From Collinsella sp. (GTDB lineage Bacteria; Actinomycetota; Coriobacteriia; Coriobacteriales; Coriobacteriaceae): DNA of 64,000 nt. The stretch lies in the NCBI GenBank assembly GCA_018373675.1, contig JAHAGQ010000002.1, forward strand, positions 1 through 64,000. The letters are read 5' to 3'. Positions 51,176-59,808 of the stretch are shown in pieces (position 1 is the first letter of the stretch; each line of letters starts with the position of its first letter). Made by a program: the position numbers and the translations under genes. The notes under the pieces are model-generated. The model saw only the letters and a list, made by a program, of their open reading frames with translations, made no database searches and had not been told where the DNA came from.

Positions 51176-51709
51176 ATGTTGAAGAAAACCCTCGCCTTCG
51201 CCCTGTCAGCGGCGCTTTTCGCGTTCTCGCTCGCCGGCTGCGGCGGAAATTCAATCGACAGCGCAAAGGCAAGCGATGCCGATTCCCAGGAAAAGACCGA
51301 ACAGGCGGCCGATGCGCCCGAGGGCGCAAGCGCTGCCCCCATCACCGCCGACAAGGTGGCCGACGGCACCTATCCGATCACCGTAGATTCCAGCTCGAAC
51401 ATGTTCAGGATTGTGGACGCCCAGCTCATCGTGGAAAACGGCTCCATGCACTGCGTGATGACGCTTTCCGGCACGGGCTACGGCAAGCTCTTCATGGGCA
51501 CGGGCGACGAGGCTGCCGCCGCGAGCGAGGCCGACTTCATCCCCTATGTGGAAAACGCGGAAGGCAAGTACACCTACGACGTGCCCGTTGAAGCGCTCGA
51601 CGAGGACACCGCCTGCGCCGCGTGGAGTATTAGAAAAGAGCAGTGGTACGACCGCACGCTCGTGTTCGAATCCGCCGGCGTCGATCTGCGCGCCGACGCA
51701 CTGAAGTAA
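51176..51709 (+). CDS. Lipoprotein of unknown function in the cobalamin import operon
   Basis: 177 residues. A signal peptide with lipobox (FSLAGC, Cys near residue 23) is followed by an acidic Asp/Ala linker and a beta-rich domain of about 110 residues (from DGTYPITVDSSSNMFRIVDA to WYDRTLVFES). The domain resembles the N-terminal domain of the next protein: both have a strand pattern with Y-x-K and a conserved (V/I)PV-x-LDED segment. I do not recognise a named family with confidence; a surface metal, heme or corrinoid-binding role would fit the context. AAAGGAA is upstream of ATG 51176; the frame upstream is not coding. Confidence 0.8.
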   Translation: MLKKTLAFALSAALFAFSLAGCGGNSIDSAKASDADSQEKTEQAADAPEGASAAPITADKVADGTYPITVDSSSNMFRIVDAQLIVENGSMHCVMTLSGTGYGKLFMGTGDEAAAASEADFIPYVENAEGKYTYDVPVEALDEDTACAAWSIRKEQWYDRTLVFESAGVDLRADALK

Positions 51710-51713
51710 CGCC

Positions 51714-53285
51714 ATGCGGTCGATTCTTCCCAAGGGGGAAAGCAGGAAGCGTCGCAGCATCGCGGTGCGCGCGATCGCCTGCGTTCTCGTCGCCCTGTTC
51801 GCGCTTCCCTTCGCGGGGTGCAGTGCGAGCCCGAACGCGACCGGTGGCACGGCAGGCTCTCAGGAATACACTGTGAGCGTCTCGCTCTCCGGCGGGTCAG
51901 GGCGCGCAAGCATCGCCTCACCCACCACAATTGTGAAGGATGGCGACACCTACACCGCGACCATCACCTGGTCGAGTTCGAACTACGACAAAATGACCGT
52001 CGACGGCGTGGACTACGCGCCCGTAAACGACGGCGGCAACTCCACGTTCGAGATACCCGTCACGCTCGACGAGGACATCGCCGTGTCGGCCGAGACCGTC
52101 GCCATGTCGACGCCGCACACCATCGACTACACGCTCCACTTCGACTCATCCACCATGAAGGAGAAATCGGGCGACGATGCAAGCGGCGGCTCCCCTGCGG
52201 GAACGGCTTCAAGCGCCGCGGCCGACTTCCACAACGCCGATTTGGGCTGCGGCTGGGAGCCGACGGGGGCGCTTCAGCTTGAATACGCCGAGCACTTCAC
52301 TGTCGACGAGTACGAAGGCGGCCTGCGGCTTATCTGCATTTCGAACGGGGAGCGCTTCCTCGTGGTACCGCAAGATGCGAAGGTACCTGATGGGTTGAGC
52401 TCCGACATCGCGGTCATAAGGCGTCCCGCCGACAAGGTGTACCTCGTGTCGTCGGCGACGATGTGCCTGGTCGACGCGCTCGATGCGAACGACAACATCC
52501 TCATGTCGGGCACGAAGGCCGACGATTGCTCGGTCGCGGGCTTCAAAAGCGCACTCGAAAGTGGGGCGATCGCCTACGGCGGCAAGTACAGCGCGCCCGA
52601 CTACGAGCGAATATCGGCCTCGGGCTGCACGCTCGCCATCGAGAACACCATGATCAACCACACGCCCGATGTGAAGGAAAAGCTGCAGAAGCTCGGGCTC
52701 GTCGTGCTCACCGAACAGTCGTCGAGCGAGCCCGAAGCACTCGGGCGCGTCGAGTGGATTAAGCTTTTCGGCGTCCTGTTCGACAAGGAAGACGAGGCCG
52801 CGCACCTGTTCAACGAGCAGAAGGCCCGCGTCGAGCAAACGTCGAGGCTCGCGTCGTCAGGTAAAACCGTGGCGTATTTCTACATTAACTCGAACGGGGC
52901 CGCCGTCACGCGGCGGGCGGGCGACTACGTGGCGCAGATGATCGAGCTTGCAGGCGGCAACTACGCGCTCGATGACGCGCAGACGGCGTCGACGTCAGGT
53001 TCGTCAGTAACGCTCGAAATGGAGCGCTTCTACGCGACGGCGAAGGATGCCGACATCATCGTCTACAACGGCACCATCGACGAATCGGTTGCCACCTTGA
53101 AAGACTTCGTAGGCAAAAACGCGCTATTGTCGCAGTTCAAAGCTGTAAAGAACGGCAACGTCTGGGTCACAAGCGCCGACATGTACCAGCAGATGACTTC
53201 TACCGCCGACATTATCGACGAGCTGCACGGGGCGTTCACCGGCGATGACGCGAGCGACTTCCATTATCTGAGGAAGCTTGGCTAG
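51714..53285 (+). CDS. btuF: BtuF/FecB-type substrate-binding lipoprotein with extra N-terminal domain
   Basis: 523 residues. The signal peptide has a lipobox ending PFAGC near residue 36. Residues about 45-145 form a beta domain like the preceding lipoprotein (TATITWSSSNYDKMTVDG, FEIPVTLDEDIAVSAETVAM). After a linker the helical-backbone binding fold follows (about 185-515): DIAVIRRPADKVYLVSSATM, RVEWIKLFGVLFDKEDEA, DADIIVYNGTIDES and GNVWVTSADMYQQM. Riboswitch control and neighbouring cbiK point to cobalamin or another corrinoid; siderophore or heme cannot be excluded. Starts 4 bp after the previous gene with a weak ribosome site. Confidence 0.85.
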   Translation: MRSILPKGESRKRRSIAVRAIACVLVALFALPFAGCSASPNATGGTAGSQEYTVSVSLSGGSGRASIASPTTIVKDGDTYTATITWSSSNYDKMTVDGVDYAPVNDGGNSTFEIPVTLDEDIAVSAETVAMSTPHTIDYTLHFDSSTMKEKSGDDASGGSPAGTASSAAADFHNADLGCGWEPTGALQLEYAEHFTVDEYEGGLRLICISNGERFLVVPQDAKVPDGLSSDIAVIRRPADKVYLVSSATMCLVDALDANDNILMSGTKADDCSVAGFKSALESGAIAYGGKYSAPDYERISASGCTLAIENTMINHTPDVKEKLQKLGLVVLTEQSSSEPEALGRVEWIKLFGVLFDKEDEAAHLFNEQKARVEQTSRLASSGKTVAYFYINSNGAAVTRRAGDYVAQMIELAGGNYALDDAQTASTSGSSVTLEMERFYATAKDADIIVYNGTIDESVATLKDFVGKNALLSQFKAVKNGNVWVTSADMYQQMTSTADIIDELHGAFTGDDASDFHYLRKLG

Positions 53286-53289
53286 CGCC

Positions 53290-54330
53290 ATGAGAAGCCG
53301 GCTTTCCATGACATACGACGAATCACGACGCGCCGCGCGGTGTCGCGTCGTGACGGCGCTGCTCGCTGTTGTCCTCATCGTGCTCGTCGGGGCCAACCTG
53401 TGCATCGGGAGCGTGCTCGTGCCCGCAGACCACATCCCCGGCATCCTTTCGGGCGGCGCGGCCAATTCCATGGAAAGCCAAGTCATCTGGGAGATTCGCC
53501 TGCCGCGCGTGCTTTCAGCCGTGCTTCTCGGCGGGGCACTTTCGCTCTCCGGGTTCCTGCTGCAGACGTTTTTCAACAACCCCATCGCCGACCCGTTCAT
53601 CTTGGGCGTCTCCTCGGGCGCAAAGTTCGTCGTCGCGCTTACGATGATCGTGCTTCTGGGCGCGAACCAGGCCATGTCCTCGCCGGCCATGGTGGCCGCA
53701 GCGTTTCTGGGATCGCTTATCACCATCGGCTTCGTGCTCCTCATCGCACGGCGCATAAGTTCCATGGCCATGCTCATCGTGGCGGGCGTCATGGTGGGAT
53801 ACATCTGCTCGGCGGCGACGAACTTTCTCATCGCCTTCGCCGACGACCAGTCCATCGTGAACCTGCACAACTGGTCTTTGGGTAGCTTCTCGGGTTCGAG
53901 CTGGGACGACATCGCGGTCATCGTGGTCGTGGTGATCACCGTGAGCGCATGCGTATTCGCGATATCGAAGCCCCTTTCCGCCTTCCAGCTGGGAGAAGCC
54001 TACGCGAAAAGCGTCGGCGTGAACGTCGCACGCTTCCGCGTGGTGCTCGTCCTTCTAGCGAGCATGCTCTCCGCCTGCGTGACCGCGTTCGCTGGTCCGG
54101 TGTCGTTCGTAGGCATCGCGGTTCCGCATCTCGTGAAGTCGGCGCTGAAGTCGTCGAAGCCCATCCGCGTGATTCCTGCGTGCTTCTTGGGAGGCGCCAT
54201 CTTCTGCGCGGGTTGCGATTTGATCGCGCGCACGCTGTTCTCTCCCGTCGAGCTTTCCATCAGCGCCGTCACTGCCATCTTCGGCGCGCCGGTGGTTATC
54301 GCGCTCATGCTGAAGAAGCGGGTGAGGTAG
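53290..54330 (+). CDS. btuC: FecCD/BtuC-family ABC transporter permease
   Basis: 346 residues with about nine to ten hydrophobic helices. Family segments are IRLPRVLSAVLLGGALSLSG, FFNNPIADPFILGVSSGAKF, GEAYAKSVGVNVARFRVVLV, GPVSFVGIAVPHLVKSAL and ISAVTAIFGAPVVIALML. It forms the translocation channel with the ATPase downstream. ATG 53290 lies 4 nt after the btuF stop; TTG 53278 is an alternative start. Confidence 0.92.
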   Translation: MRSRLSMTYDESRRAARCRVVTALLAVVLIVLVGANLCIGSVLVPADHIPGILSGGAANSMESQVIWEIRLPRVLSAVLLGGALSLSGFLLQTFFNNPIADPFILGVSSGAKFVVALTMIVLLGANQAMSSPAMVAAAFLGSLITIGFVLLIARRISSMAMLIVAGVMVGYICSAATNFLIAFADDQSIVNLHNWSLGSFSGSSWDDIAVIVVVVITVSACVFAISKPLSAFQLGEAYAKSVGVNVARFRVVLVLLASMLSACVTAFAGPVSFVGIAVPHLVKSALKSSKPIRVIPACFLGGAIFCAGCDLIARTLFSPVELSISAVTAIFGAPVVIALMLKKRVR

Positions 54331-55647
54331 ATGGGGGAATTCGTGCCGCGGCCCAAAACGCTCGGAGGGGACATTCCATGCTTAGACAGTCCTGAGCTCG
54401 CACGAAAGCGCCAGAAGACACTTTCGGCTCGTGCGGAACTGCGTGCGGAACGCCTCCTTCGATCGGAGTCGAACCTCGAAACCCCGGTCGAAACGCAGGC
54501 TGACGGAGCGCCGCTTTTCCGCATAAGCGACCTGTCGGCGGGCTACGACAAGAAGGTCGTAGTCGAAGGCGTCGATCTGGAGGTTCGCGCGGGCGACGTC
54601 GTGGCGCTCATCGGGCCGAACGGCTCGGGCAAGTCGACCATCTTGAAAACCATCACACGCCATCTGGCACCGCTTGCCGGCGCGGTCGAGCTCGACGGGC
54701 GGGAGATTTCCCGATGGAAGACGGCGGAGTTCGCAAGGAACCTTGCCGTTATGCTGACAGATCGCCCCCGGACCGAGCTCCTCACCTGCCGCGATATCGT
54801 AGAGGCGGGAAGGCATCCCTACACCGGGCGAATGGGCACACTCTCGCCCGACGACCATAGTCGGGTCGACGAGGCCATGAAAACCGCACATGTGGAAGAG
54901 CTCGCCGAGCGCGACTTCATGCAGATAAGCGACGGGCAACGCCAGCGCGTCATGCTCGCACGCGCCATCGCGCAGGATCCGCGCGTGCTCGTGCTCGACG
55001 AGCCCACGTCGTATCTCGATATCCGCTACCAGATCGACCTGCTGCGAATACTTCGCCACCTTGCGAAATCGCGGAATGTGGCTATCATCATGTCCATCCA
55101 CGAACTCGAGCTCGCGCAGAAAAGCGCCGACAAGGTGATTTGCGTGAAGGACGGCCGGGTCTTCCGCGCCGGCGCACCCGAGGACATATTCACGCGCGAG
55201 ACGATTGGCGAGCTCTACGGCCTTAAACATGGCACCTTCAACGAACGCTTCGGCAGCGTGGAAATTGGGCGCCCACACGGCGATGCGCACACGTTCGTCA
55301 TCGCTGGCGCAGGTACGGGGTCGGCTGTGTTTCGCCAGCTCATCCGACAGGGCAAGGCGTTCTACGCGGGCGTTCTGCACGAAGGGGACATCGACTGCGA
55401 GCTCGCGCGCGACCTGGCGACGGAATGCGTGGCCGAGCGCGCCTTCGAGCCGATCGGGGATAAAACCATAGCCCGCGCCAAAGAGCTCCTCGTCCACTGC
55501 GCGCGCCTTATCGTGTGCCCCTCCGCCTTCGGCACCATAAACGCCCGCAACGCAGAACTCGTCGAGTTCGCACGCTCGCATGGTATCGAGGTCATGCGAG
55601 TATGCGAAGGCGCATCGGAGGATTCCCATTTGGAGTGGGAAGAATAA
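54331..55647 (+). CDS. btuD: BtuD/FecE-type ABC ATPase with N- and C-terminal extensions
   Basis: 438 residues; about 250 is normal. Residues 1-58 are a charged extension. The ATPase (about 60-305) has LIGPNGSGKSTILKTI (Walker A), ISDGQRQRVMLARA (signature with ISDGQ in place of LSGGQ) and VLVLDEPTSYLDI (Walker B). A further domain of about 130 residues follows (HTFVIAGAGTGSAVFRQLI, FYAGVLHEGDIDCELARDL, CARLIVCPSAFGTINARNAEL), looking like a small alpha/beta fold of unknown role. ATG directly follows the btuC stop. Last gene of the import operon; a transposase scrap follows. Confidence 0.9.
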   Translation: MGEFVPRPKTLGGDIPCLDSPELARKRQKTLSARAELRAERLLRSESNLETPVETQADGAPLFRISDLSAGYDKKVVVEGVDLEVRAGDVVALIGPNGSGKSTILKTITRHLAPLAGAVELDGREISRWKTAEFARNLAVMLTDRPRTELLTCRDIVEAGRHPYTGRMGTLSPDDHSRVDEAMKTAHVEELAERDFMQISDGQRQRVMLARAIAQDPRVLVLDEPTSYLDIRYQIDLLRILRHLAKSRNVAIIMSIHELELAQKSADKVICVKDGRVFRAGAPEDIFTRETIGELYGLKHGTFNERFGSVEIGRPHGDAHTFVIAGAGTGSAVFRQLIRQGKAFYAGVLHEGDIDCELARDLATECVAERAFEPIGDKTIARAKELLVHCARLIVCPSAFGTINARNAELVEFARSHGIEVMRVCEGASEDSHLEWEE

Positions 55648-55664
55648 ACTGGACTTTCTTTTAA

Positions 55665-55757
55665 GGATCCTCAGGCTACAGCTCCTACACCGGCGAGGTC
55701 TCCAAGGCGCCGGAGAACCTCGTGAACAGGGATTTCCACGCCGACGAGCCCAACTAG
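55665..55757 (+). mobile_element. IS3-family transposase (OrfB) remnant
   Basis: About 30 residues are readable: GYSSYTGEVSKAPENLVNRD then FHADEPN and a stop. This matches the segment (Y-S-S-Y-x-G ... N-L-x-x-R-x-F-x-A-x-x-P-N) just before the catalytic core of IS3-type integrases. The rest of the gene is absent; the stop is 2 nt from the end of the TetR gene. It marks the right edge of the cobalamin island. Identification is from family memory. Confidence 0.65.
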
Positions 55758-55759
55758 GC

Positions 55760-56371
55760 CTAATCCAAGCGAGATTCCAGACTCGACAGACCATTGAGAG
55801 TCAGATCGTTGGCGACCTCAGAGACGCGCTCGATAGGAACCGAGCCGTCAGACAGTGCCCACGTGCGATAGATACCGATAATACCCGACAGCAAAAACGC
55901 CAGATAGTAGTCGAACATCTCGTCCTTGAGACCTTGGGGCAGCAGATCGCGCTCGGCAATCTCATGTTCGAGCGGCGCACGAAGACGAGCCATGAAATCA
56001 TCGAGCGGAGTATTCTCGATCAGCTGACGATTGAGCACTAAGTTGTTGCACAGTGCCTCATTAACGGTTTTAAAGAAGGTCGCCGCCGCGCCAAGAGCGC
56101 GCTCGCTGGTGTCACCGTCCATAGAAGCAAGCGTTTTCTCGACCGAGTCGACAATCATCTCCACCACATCGACGGCAATGGCATCGAGCAGGCCGTCAAC
56201 CGTACCAAAGTGAACGTAAAAGGTCTTGCGGTCGACATTGGCCTCGCGCGCGATGGCACTCACCGTAATGTCTGCCAGCGGCTTTTCCATGAGCAGGCGC
56301 TCGAAAGCCGAAAGGATGGCATTACGGCTGCGAATGATGCGACGATCAAGACGCGGTTTGCTGGTTGCCAT
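55760..56371 (-). CDS. TetR/AcrR-family transcriptional regulator
   Basis: 203 residues. The N-terminal helix-turn-helix is ILSAFERLLMEKPLADITVSAI... followed by ANVDRKTFYVHFGTVDGLLDAI (about residues 18-62), with the family pattern RKTFYVHF. The C-terminal ligand domain is helical and unassigned. GAAGGGAC precedes ATG 56371. The flippase-like gene lies upstream on the same strand (116 bp gap) and may be its target, but no operator was identified. Confidence 0.92.
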   Translation of the reverse strand: MATSKPRLDRRIIRSRNAILSAFERLLMEKPLADITVSAIAREANVDRKTFYVHFGTVDGLLDAIAVDVVEMIVDSVEKTLASMDGDTSERALGAAATFFKTVNEALCNNLVLNRQLIENTPLDDFMARLRAPLEHEIAERDLLPQGLKDEMFDYYLAFLLSGIIGIYRTWALSDGSVPIERVSEVANDLTLNGLSSLESRLD

Positions 56372-56487
56372 GGGCGTGTCCCTTCGATATGCAAGCATTC
56401 ATCAACAGATGAGAGATAATCTACGTAAGAGGATTATCCCCCATACAGCACAAATATGCCCCGCATCATGAAGAACGCACGACTGCC

Positions 56488-57795
56488 CTATTGCGACTTG
56501 GGATGCTTCTTCTTATTGAGTGCCGACGGAGATACGCGAATACCATCGCCTGTCTGGCGCACATAGGCTTTATAAGCCGGCTTAGCGGTCCCAGAAGCCT
56601 TCTGAGCGCGCTTCTTGGGATCAACGGTAACAGCATTCGTGGGGTGCGGCATAGTGGGCGTAGAGGGCGTCTGAAGCGTGCGGCCGAGCTTGCGCATCAC
56701 ACGATCCCAGCGCGCATGGATGCTCTCGTTGTGGGCGCTCTTAAGTCCCAGCAGGGGCGCAGCCAAAATGGTCGGCGCAATAAACGTAATGAGGCGCCAC
56801 AGCAGATAGCCGGCGGTCGAAGCCGACCCAAAGAAATGACCCAAGAACAATGCAAAGCCGCCCTCAGCGCCACCAGTTCCACCGGGCAGGGGGACCGCAG
56901 AGCTCAGCAGCTGGACAAAGGCGCTCGCGGCCATGACCGAGAAAAAGTCGACCTCGTGGCGGCCAAAGGCAAGCATCAGGAAATACGGCACCAGATAGAA
57001 AAACGCGAGTTGCAGCATGGTGATGACCACCGTGAGCAGCATGGAAGAAAAATGTCCGGCTGAAAGCTTGAACTTCTCGGAGAAGGAGTAGATCTCGCCA
57101 TCGACAAACGTGCGCCATCCCTCGATCTTAGTGGCCGAGACACCAATGCGCTCAAGCCAATTGATGATGCAATGGGCGACGCGCGTGACGGTCTTAGGCA
57201 TGAGCGCGACGGCGAAGATGCCCAGCAAGATGCAGCAGTGCCCACCAAAGCTAAAGACGCACAGCAACGTCATGTCGCCATAGCGCTCGGCAAAAAACGG
57301 CATGCGAGCAAGCAGTAGGATAGCGCCCCAGGCAACGAGGCCAAACTGGTACACGATAAAACGCGTGAATTGCGTGGCGCCGGCCTCGCCCACGTTTTGG
57401 CCGGCCTTGGTCAGGCGATAGATCTGAGCCGGGGTGGAGCCCATCATCATGGGCGTCAGGTTACCAAAGAAGATGCCACTCGCCTCGACCGAGATCAGGT
57501 CGCGGATGCCGACGGGCGAATTGGGATCGAGCCAGACGGCGATCGCATAGGCCACAATGCCAAAGAACAGGTACATGAACATGCAAAGACACGCGACAAC
57601 GAGCCATGACGCCTGGACGCTCGACATAGCGGCCCAGAACTGCCCCATCTGCCCGGTTACCACCAGATAGACGATATAACCTACCAGCACGACGCCGATA
57701 AAGATGGCTCCGCGGCGTGCGCTCTTATTGTCATCTCCGCCCGAGGCCTCAACCTCGACCTGGGGCTTAGACGTATGCTGAGAGGACTCCGTCAT
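56488..57795 (-). CDS. Flippase-like integral membrane protein (LPG synthase TM / UPF0104 family)
   Basis: 435 residues with about eight hydrophobic helices between residues 25 and 330 and a Lys/Thr-rich cytoplasmic tail. Conserved stretches are VEASGIFFGNLTPMMMGSTPAQIYRLTKAG and SAVPLPGGTGGAEGGFALFLG (the latter one residue run of about 21, cited in part as PLPGGTGGAEGGF), the hallmark of the membrane domain related to the MprF N-terminus. Probable lipid or polyprenyl-phosphate-linked sugar flipping; substrate unknown. AAGGAG lies before ATG 57795. Confidence 0.85.
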   Translation of the reverse strand: MTESSQHTSKPQVEVEASGGDDNKSARRGAIFIGVVLVGYIVYLVVTGQMGQFWAAMSSVQASWLVVACLCMFMYLFFGIVAYAIAVWLDPNSPVGIRDLISVEASGIFFGNLTPMMMGSTPAQIYRLTKAGQNVGEAGATQFTRFIVYQFGLVAWGAILLLARMPFFAERYGDMTLLCVFSFGGHCCILLGIFAVALMPKTVTRVAHCIINWLERIGVSATKIEGWRTFVDGEIYSFSEKFKLSAGHFSSMLLTVVITMLQLAFFYLVPYFLMLAFGRHEVDFFSVMAASAFVQLLSSAVPLPGGTGGAEGGFALFLGHFFGSASTAGYLLWRLITFIAPTILAAPLLGLKSAHNESIHARWDRVMRKLGRTLQTPSTPTMPHPTNAVTVDPKKRAQKASGTAKPAYKAYVRQTGDGIRVSPSALNKKKHPKSQ

Positions 57796-57903
57796 GAGAC
57801 TCCTTCTAACAGTCAAAATATCTTGGATATTGTACCCGTAAGGGCCATAGGCAGAACGCAAAGCTCTGGTTCAAACGGGAATTGCAGACGGTTGTTTGAA
57901 AAT

Positions 57904-57936
57904 AAAAAAACCCGGCCTTCCATAGGAAGTCCGGGT
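57904..57936 (-). terminator. Terminator of the tRNA-Glu pair
   Basis: CCCGG and CCGGG arms (57911-57935) with inner CTTCC/GGAAG pairing; on the minus strand a run of seven T follows. Confidence 0.88.
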
Positions 57937-57946
57937 ATCAGATGCG

Positions 57947-58023
57947 TGGTAGCCCGTACCAGATTCGAACTGGTGATCTCCGCCTTGAGAGGGCGGCGTC
58001 CTAAACCGCTAGACGAACGGGCC
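57947..58023 (-). tRNA. tRNA-Glu(CTC), second of tandem pair
   Basis: Minus strand, acceptor GGCCCGT, anticodon stem CCGCC/GGCGG with loop CTCTCAA (anticodon CTC), T arm CCAGTTCGAATCTGG, CCA encoded. Same sequence as the upstream copy. Confidence 0.93.
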
Positions 58024-58045
58024 ATAAGCCTCAGCAGAAAAGAAG

Positions 58046-58122
58046 TGGTAGCCCGTACCAGATTCGAACTGGTGATCTCCGCCTTGAGAGGGCGGCGTCC
58101 TAAACCGCTAGACGAACGGGCC
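58046..58122 (-). tRNA. tRNA-Glu(CTC), first of tandem pair
   Basis: Same cloverleaf and anticodon CTC as the neighbouring copy, 22 nt upstream of it. Both share one terminator. Tandem duplication of this tRNA suggests a gene-dosage role. Confidence 0.93.
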
Positions 58123-58249
58123 ACATGACATCTGCACTGCCGTGCTGCGAGGAAATATATTACGGGACAAAAAACATCAGCGCAAGAAGAAATTCCAAAT
58201 TGCCGAAAAATTGTCGGCAGGTTATGGAATACGCAGGTAAACTTGGTAG

Positions 58250-59644
58250 CTAATTCAAGTTGAGATGAACCAAAAGAGCTTCGCGCTCGTTGGGAATATC
58301 GTCTTCGATCACGGCGTCGAGGGCGGAGTTGAGAAGCTGACCCAGTTCCGGCCCGGGCTTGACTCCGGCACGGATCAGGTCGCCGCCGTTGATGGCGAGC
58401 ATCTTGAGCGTATAGGGCTCCCCTGCCTTCAGCAGCTCGTGCGCCAGCGCGCGCATCTCCTCAATCGTCTCAACATAATAGAAGCACGACGGGGCCTTGC
58501 CAAGTGTGTCGGCACGCTTAAGGTCCATGAGCTCGTCAATCAGGCGGGCCGTGTCGACGCCCTCACCCGAAAGCGCGCGCATCATATTGAGCAGGCAGGA
58601 GCGCTCGGGGCGCAGCGGCTTGTCATGGTATTTGATGAGCAGGCACACGTCGCGCACCAAGTCGTGCGAGAGGGCCAGGCGATCCATAATGACGCGCGCC
58701 TTCTTGGCGCCGAGCTCGGGATGACCGTAGAAGTGTCCGCTGCCGGCGTGATCGACCGTGAAGCACTCGGGCTTGGACACATCGTGCAAAAACGCCGCCC
58801 ACATAAGGCTCGACGAGGGCGCGACGCCGTCACACAGCGCGAGCTCCCCCGCCACCGTCAGCACACGGGCGATATGCACGTAGACGTTAAACGCATGATA
58901 GACACTGCGCTGATCAAACCCGCGACCCGCTGCCAACTCGGGCACGGCGGCGCAGATGAGCTCGGGATAGCGGAGCATCGCGTCTCCCCCATGACCGGTC
59001 GAAAGAATGCCCTCGAGCTCAATACCCACACGCTCACGCGCCACGGCATCGAGCAGCGGCGCGCACTCGGCAAGCGCACGCTTGGTCTCGGGCTCAATCA
59101 TAAAGTCCAGACGGCAGGCAAAGCGCACCGCACGCAGCATGCGCAGGGCGTCCTCGTTAAAGCGACGCTTGGGATCGCCGACAGCGCGAATCAGCTTGCG
59201 CTCCAAGTCACCATGGCCGTCGTAGCGGTCGACAAGCCCGCGCTCGGGATGCCAGGCCATGGCATTGACGGTAAAGTCGCGGCGCGCCAGATCGTCCTCG
59301 AGCGAGGCGGCACGCTCCACACTCTGGGGATGACGACCATCGGTGTAAAAGCCATCCAGACGGTACGTGGTGACCTCGATACGCTCGCCATCGGAAATAG
59401 CCGTGATTCCGCCAAATTTAATGCCCGATTCCACAACCGCGATGCCGGCGGCCTCGAGCGCCGCTTTGGACTCCTGCCACAGGCCGCTACAGCACATATC
59501 AACATCGTGGCTGGGGCACCCCATAAGGGCGTCGCGCACCCAACCGCCCACGTACCAAGCCTCAAGACCAGCCGCCTCAAGCGCGCGCAGGACGCGCAGG
59601 GACGCATCGGACGGTTGAGTACCGTTGAGCGAAACATTGCACAT
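58250..59644 (-). CDS. cca: CCA tRNA nucleotidyltransferase
   Basis: 464 residues. The nucleotidyltransferase head has WYVGGWVRDALMGCPSHDVDM (two catalytic Asp in the DVDM pair), ARRDFTVNAMAWHP and RFNEDALRMLRAVRFACRL. An HD domain follows (AFLHDVSKPECF, LIKYHDKPLRPE). It adds or repairs the 3' CCA of tRNAs. ATG 59644 is the first start in frame. Confidence 0.95.
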   Translation of the reverse strand: MCNVSLNGTQPSDASLRVLRALEAAGLEAWYVGGWVRDALMGCPSHDVDMCCSGLWQESKAALEAAGIAVVESGIKFGGITAISDGERIEVTTYRLDGFYTDGRHPQSVERAASLEDDLARRDFTVNAMAWHPERGLVDRYDGHGDLERKLIRAVGDPKRRFNEDALRMLRAVRFACRLDFMIEPETKRALAECAPLLDAVARERVGIELEGILSTGHGGDAMLRYPELICAAVPELAAGRGFDQRSVYHAFNVYVHIARVLTVAGELALCDGVAPSSSLMWAAFLHDVSKPECFTVDHAGSGHFYGHPELGAKKARVIMDRLALSHDLVRDVCLLIKYHDKPLRPERSCLLNMMRALSGEGVDTARLIDELMDLKRADTLGKAPSCFYYVETIEEMRALAHELLKAGEPYTLKMLAINGGDLIRAGVKPGPELGQLLNSALDAVIEDDIPNEREALLVHLNLN

Positions 59645-59741
59645 GCCTATGGCCTCCTGCGACTATCAAATTGGCTATCGATTGCGTCTGCAAGAAGTCT
59701 AGCAAGAAACAGCCTCCACTGCACACGCAAGTCCGATAAAC

Positions 59742-59776
59742 AAAAACGCATCCGTCCTAGTCTAAGACGGATGCGA
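59742..59776 (-). terminator. Terminator after the first sugar kinase gene
   Basis: CGCATCCGTC (59747-59756) pairs with GACGGATGCG (59766-59775); TTTTTG follows on the minus strand. Confidence 0.88.
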
Positions 59777-59808
59777 AATAATCAAACTATTCAGACAAGG
59801 TGCCGGAA

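Noticed and set aside
57947..58122. Tandem tRNA-Glu copies as an integration (att) duplication
   Set aside because: The copies are complete, 22 nt apart, share one terminator, and no integrase or foreign block lies between or beside them; simple tandem duplication is enough.
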